Shown here: positions 59,283 through 64,000 of the stretch, in pieces
Position numbering within the stretch: the stretch's first letter is position 1
Layout: the number at the start of each line of letters is the position of its first letter
NCBI GenBank assembly: GCA_025345505.1
Contig: JANVCC010000018.1
Span: 12,592,231-12,656,230 of the forward strand
Reading direction: 5' to 3'
DNA from: Todiramphus chloris collaris
Lineage: Eukaryota > Chordata > Aves > Coraciiformes > Alcedinidae
Length of the DNA: 64,000 nt
Made by a program: the position numbers and the translations under genes
The notes under the pieces: model-generated
Databases searched by the model: none
Told to the model about the DNA's origin: nothing
What the model saw: the letters and a program-made list of their open reading frames with translations, nothing else

Positions 59283-61120
59283 AAGAGGGCTAGGAGACCT
59301 GCACGGTTGGGCAGGGAGCTAATGAATAAGCTTAAGTGGAAGAAGGAGGTATATAGAACACGGAAGGAGGGGCTGACCATTTGGGAAAACTACAAGGAGG
59401 TTGTCAGAAGATGCTGGGATGCAACAAGGAAAGTTAAGGCCTCCTTAGAACTAAACCTGTTGAGGGAGGTCAAGCACAACAAGAAAGGCTTTTCCAAGTA
59501 CATTGGAGGTAAAAGGAAGTCTAGAGGAAATGTGGACCTGCTGCTGAATGAAGTGGGTGCCCTGATGACCGAGGATAGAGAGAAGGCGGCGTTACTGAAT
59601 GCCACATTTGCCTTGGTCTTTACTGCTAAGGCCAGCTACAAGGTGTTCCAGTCCTGTGAGACCACGGAGGAACTCTGGAGGAAGGAAAATGTTGTCTCAG
59701 TTGAGAAGGATTGGCTGAGAGAGCAGTTAAGCAAACTGAACATCCCCAAGTCCATGGGCCCTGATGGGATGCACCCGTGAGTGCTGAGGGAAATGGCGGA
59801 GGTCATTGCTAGGCCACTCTCCATAATCTTCAAGAGGTGGAAGGGGACCCAGGTAACTATAGGCCTCACCTCCATTCCTGGAAAGGTGATGGAGCAGCTT
59901 GTTCTTGCCACCATCTCAAAGGATGTTGAGAAAAGGAAGCTTAACACAACTAGTCAACATGGATTGAACAAGGGGAAATCATGCTTGACTAATCTGACAG
60001 CCTTTATGATGGCACAAGAAGTTGGATAAATGAGGGGAGGGCAGTGGATGTGGTATTTCTTGACTTCAGCAAAGCTTTTGATACTCTCACCCATGATGTC
60101 CTTGCAGCCAAGCTTAAGAAGTACAACTTGAGTGGTTGTGTGGTGAAATGGATTGGAAACTGGATGAAAGGCAGAGACCAGAGAGTCGTGGTCAGTGGAG
60201 CCGAGTCTAGCTGGAGGCCTGTGAGTAGTGGTGTTCCCTAGGGGTTACTCCTGGGTCCAATGCTGTTCAATATATTTATCAGTAACCTGGACAAAGGGAT
60301 AGAATGTACCCTCAAGAAGTTTGCTGATGATACAAAACTGGGAGGAGGGGCTAACACTCCAGAAGGCTGTGCTGCCATCCAGCATGACCTGGACAGGCTG
60401 GAGAGCTGGGCAGGGAGAAATCTGATGAAGTTCAATAAGGGCAAGTGTAAAGCACTACATCAGGGGAAAAACAACCCCATGTGTCAGTACAGGTTGGGGG
60501 CTGATTTGTTGGTGAGCAGCTCTGAGGAAAAAGATCTAGGAGTCATGGTGGACAAGAGGATGACCATGAGCCAATAATGCACCCTTGTGGCCTTAAGGAG
60601 GGCAATGGCATCTTGGAATGCATTAAGAAGAGCGTGGCCAGCAGGTTGCAGGAAGTTCTCATCCCCCTCTACTCTGCACTGTTGAGGCCCCACCTGGAGT
60701 ACTGCATCCAGTTCTGGGCATCCCAGTTCAAGAAAGATAGGGAGCTACCGGCGAGAGTCCAGCCCAGAGCACTAGGATGATTAAGGGAGTGGAACGTCTC
60801 CTCTATGAGGAGAGGCTGTGAGAGCTAGGTCTTTTTAGCCTGGAGAAAAGGAGACTGAAGGGTAACCTGTCTATAAATATGTAAAGGGCAAGTGTTGGGA
60901 GGATGGAGCCAGGCTCTTCTGAGTGATATCCAGCGATAGGACAAGGGGTAATGGGTACAAGCTGGAGCATTGGAAGTTTTGGGTAAACATAAGGAAGAAC
61001 TTTTTCACGGTGAGGGGGAAAGAGCACTAGAACAGGCTGCCCAGAGAGGTTGTAGAGTCTCCACTGGAGACATTCAAAACCTGCCCGGACACATTCCTGT
61101 GTGACCTGATGTAGGTGATC
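59283..61120 (+). pseudogene. CR1 ORF2 remnant with intact catalytic motifs but five or more breaks
   Basis: The frame is open from 59307 to a TGA at 59778-59780, where the 53.9 kb copy has CGA: the change is CpG to TpG, as methylation decay produces. Then come the deletion near 59840, a one-base loss around 60003 that ends the frame in MMAQEVG, a reopened frame at 60044 with motif A FLDFSKAFDT (catalytic Asp kept), TAG at 60239-60241 replacing the Gln of motif B, and motif [10 protein letters not shown] with TTT at 60320-60322. TAA at 60575-60577 again replaces a Gln. Further stops follow near EERL and before VISSDRT. Three of the stops are C-to-T changes. The copy is inactive. Confidence 0.9.
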
Positions 61121-61202
61121 CTGTTCTAGTAGGGGAGTTGGACTAAATGATCCTTTGAGGTCCCTTCCAACCCCTAACGTTGATTCTATGATTCTGTGAT
61201 TC
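59283..61202 (+). mobile_element. Long CR1 LINE copy (about 1.9 kb), 5'-truncated, plus strand
   Basis: This is the longest CR1 in the window. It starts in the ORF2 inter-domain linker (GRELMNKLKWKKEVYRTRKE), a little upstream of where the 53.9 kb copy begins, and runs to the tail at 61202. Its last 600 bases are almost the same as the copy at 37721-38341. Relative to the 53.9 kb copy it lacks about 70-80 bases between IIFKR and the LTSIPGK block (near 59840). Its tail meets the tail of a minus-strand CR1 directly at about 61200. Confidence 0.96.
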
Positions 61203-61229
61203 ACAGAATCACAAAATCATAGAATGACT
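61174..61229. repeat. Imperfect palindrome made of two opposed CR1 tails
   Basis: The plus-strand tail (GATTCTATGATTCTGTGATT) is followed without spacer by its near-exact reverse complement (CACAGAATCACAAAATCATAG). It could form a hairpin with arms of about 20-25 bases. Confidence 0.85.
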
Positions 61230-61312
61230 AGGGCTGGAAGGGACGTCTGAAGGTCATCTAGTCCAGCCTCTGTGCAGTGACCAGGGGTACTCTCAACTAA
61301 CTAGATTCTGTG
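61203..61312 (-). mobile_element. CR1 LINE 3' end, minus strand, tail-to-tail with the previous copy
   Basis: It starts with tail units (ACAGAATCACAAAATCATAG), followed by GGGCTGGAAGGGACGTCTGAAGG and the TCATCTAGTCCAGCCTCTGTGC block, which marks an older subfamily than the neighbouring plus-strand copy. Similarity ends after about 110 bases. Confidence 0.88.
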
Positions 61313-63237
61313 ATATTTAATAAATTTCTAGACCCTGTGTACTTTGTTTCAGGGACATAACACAGAAAACAGAAATTTGCATATTAAAATGCGGTTCACT
61401 CAAATTTTAATACAAAACCAATGTCTTTGCTAGTTTGTATAAAAAAAACATGAAACCTCACACTTGCCATCTTCAGACAGATGAACTCCAGATGGGTCAT
61501 TATCACCTTATACTCAGAAGTTCTTTCCATCAAGACAGTCGCATGGTAATGTGTTCTGTTGTTTGACTATGTAGATGCGAGGCTTTGTAGATGATGAACT
61601 GAAGCAGAAAAAGATTTGAGACCAAGTTCTGCCTGTATTATGATCTGTACCACCAATATCTTCTGACCTCAGTAAAGTAAGTAAATAAGAGAATTATAAT
61701 GCATGAATTACTCAAGAACACCTGATAATCTGGAAAGATGTGAAACAGACCTTATTACCAGCCTTCTAAATGAATTCTAAACCTGAAGACCACCAAGCAG
61801 GATTTCAGTGTCTTGTCTTTGCCTAAGTTGTTATAAATGCCATTGTTTAACTGTTTTAATGAAATCAGTCCTAAAGAAAATCTGTTTATTGAGATCAAGG
61901 TGTTAATAATAAAAAAAAAAAATTGTTTCTATATTAACAGATAAGTTAGCATGCCCAAGGTCTAGAAAGATGTTTCTCTGGGCTTTTGTACAAAATTTAT
62001 CTGAACATGAATAGTGTGGGGGAGGAAATCTACTTAAAATAAAGAACCTTAAAAAATTCTATTGTCAATTAAAATTTATTTGTTTAGTATTCAGACTCCA
62101 GAAAACATTTGTATACTCTTGTGATTGGATGAGGTCTGTGTGCACAACAGGCAAGTAAATTTCTTAACGCACGGACCATGACAGATATGTAGCATGTAAT
62201 TTCTATAAAGATTCTCCACCATAAAAAGGAAAAGAAAATGCATGGTTAGGGTTTACATGATAACGTACACACACCAGAGTACATTTTGAGTAAGTAAAAA
62301 CAACTACTTTTTGAATAATCAACTGACTCAAAATAGGCTATTCAAAGCAATTTGCTGAGTATTTATGATTAAAAAATACATTTGTAAGATGAACAATTTA
62401 TGCAGAAAATGTTCATAGATTATACAACCGGTTTGAATATTAGGTATCCTCTTTATAGAACCTTTTTATTCTTTAAGATGTTTTTTCCCTCAGTTAGTGG
62501 GAGCTGTGAGTCATGGGGTGGTTCTAATACTTGTACTTCCATCAAATTCTTTAGTTGGGTTGCTAAGACAGAGAGGACAGATATAAACACAGTAAAATGA
62601 GAAAAAAAAAAATTGAATATACAGAATAATATAGGTTTATGACTAACAGAATACATTTTTGCAGAAGTATTTAGCAAAAGGTTTGTTTCATATTATTGGC
62701 TTGGGATTTTTTCAAGTAAAAATAAAAAGAAATTAAAAATACTTTTTCAGAAACAGATACAAATTTAACAGTCACTGGAATGAGTGTATGAGAGATTTTC
62801 TGTGGTCCATAGCTGAGGCCATCTTCCTGAAATCTAAGCTCCCAAGAGAATGAGCAATCATTTCAGGAAAACCAAACCAAGCCAAACCAACAGAAAAAAA
62901 ACCCCAAGCAAGTCTTAGTTAAGGTGTGCAGAATAATACCAATGCTGTAGAAACCAATTTGTGTGTACCTCTTTCCTCACAGTTCACTATAATAAGCAAA
63001 ATTAATGTTTGATTTATTTAATTACAAAAACCTCTATATACTATAGTGGCTGAAAGTAGGAACATGACAGTATTTGATACAGGTCTGTTGCACATAAGCA
63101 TTATAATACATGATGTTTATGCTCATTTTCAGTCAAAGCACTCGTGACTTATTTAGCATGTGGTAATAATAAGCTCAGGATAGAGATATAAAGATGCATC
63201 ATAAATGGTGTTAGTGGAAGAAAGAATACTTCATCTC
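61313..63237. other. Unique AT-rich non-coding DNA
   Basis: No gene. An A run lies at about 61910-61921 and a CCAAA-rich patch at 62868-62910. Confidence 0.6.
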
Positions 63238-64000
63238 CATAGAATCATAGATTCATAGAATGATTTGGGTTGGAAGGAACCTTAAAGATCACCAAGGACA
63301 CATGCCACTAAATCAGGTTTCGCAAAGTCCATCCAATCTGGCCTTAGACACTTCCAGGGAAGAGGAATCCACAATTTCTCCAGGCAATCTGTTTCAGTGT
63401 CTCACCACTCTCACAGAAAGGAAGGAAGAACTGACTAATATCTAATCTAAATCTACATGCCTTCAGTCTAAAGCCATTATCCATTGTCCTATCACTACAT
63501 ACTCTTGTAAAAATACCCTCTCTGTCTTTCTTGTAGGACCCCTTTAAGTACTGAAAAGCTGTTATAAGGTGTCCCTGGAGCCTTCTCTTCTCCAGGCTGA
63601 ACAATTCCAACCCTCTCAGTCTGTCCTTATAGGGCTGGTGCTCCAGACCTCTGACTATCTTCATGGCCCTTCTCTGGACCCACTCCAAGAAGTCCATGTC
63701 TTTCTTACTCTGGGGCCCCCATTGTTGAACACATTACTCCAGGTGGAGTCTCATGAGAGCAGAGTAGAGGGATAGAATCACCTCACTCAACCTGCTGGCC
63801 ACGCTTCTCTTAGTGCAGCCCAGGATGTGATTAGCTTTCTTGTCTGGTCTGGCTCATACTCAGTTTTTAATTCACCATCACCCCCAAGTCCTTCTTTGCA
63901 GGGCTGATTTCAATCCCCTCATCACTCAGCCTGTATTTGTGCTTGAGATTGCCCTGCCCCAGGTGCAGGACCTTGCACTTGGCGTGTTGAACTTCATGAG
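63238..64000 (-). mobile_element. CR1 LINE, minus strand, cut by the window edge
   Basis: The tail (CATAGAATCATAGATTCATAG) is followed by TTTGGGTTGGAAGGAACCTTAAAGATC, a 3' UTR of the older type also seen at 19.7 kb, and the ORF2 C-terminus read backward. On the minus strand WVQRRAMKIVRGLEHQPYKD and LRGLELFSLEKRRLQGHLI are readable, then a frame shift, and the region up to the CKVLHLG motif at the right edge. The element continues past 64000, so its 5' end is unknown. Confidence 0.94.

Overview
The window reads as non-coding bird chromosomal DNA. It is AT-rich and has no long intact gene. The two repeat classes that dominate it are typical of birds. The first is CR1 LINEs, recognised by their 3' ends built from short ATTCTATG / ATTCTGTG repeats, by GGTTGGAAGGGACC-type 3' UTRs and by FADDTKL-type reverse-transcriptase fragments. 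The second is solo LTRs of avian endogenous retroviruses. Long poly(A)-tailed L1/Alu-type elements are absent. CR1 is dense for a bird, and several copies look fairly young. That would suit a CR1-rich lineage such as woodpeckers or hornbills, but this is a guess from repeat content only.

Layout: 1-6.9 kb is unique AT-rich DNA with small simple repeats. 6.9-7.75 kb is a CR1 on the minus strand with a reverse-transcriptase C-terminal fragment. 7.75-31.8 kb is mostly unique DNA broken by two solo LTRs (12.0-12.55 and 25.3-26.4 kb) and CR1 pieces at 19.7, 20.7, 28.2 and 30.4 kb. 31.8-34.7 kb is a cluster: a plus-strand solo LTR abutting a minus-strand CR1, then a three-copy tandem repeat with a unit of about 190 bp. 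37.4-38.3 kb is a head-to-head CR1 pair. 40-41 kb holds two more CR1 pieces. 45.9-47.9 kb holds a solo LTR followed by a second head-to-head CR1 pair. 51.8-52.5 kb is a further probable LTR. 53.9-61.3 kb contains the two longest CR1 copies (each about 1.9 kb, plus strand) with an older CR1 between them, and ends in a tail-to-tail palindrome. A last CR1 runs off the right edge.

No host gene can be named. The best coding candidate is a 222-bp minus-strand exon-like segment at 42048-42269. It is open throughout, has a good acceptor and a near-consensus donor, is symmetrical in phase (1-1) and encodes two hydrophobic stretches. A second, weaker segment at 28971-29101 has a compatible phase and could be a downstream terminal exon. 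If these are real, much of the window would be intron of a minus-strand gene. This is inference that needs RNA or cross-species data.

No tRNA, rRNA, CRISPR array or intact viral or transposon gene was found. The transposon coding remnants are all broken by stops, frameshifts or deletions, and do not form a working system.
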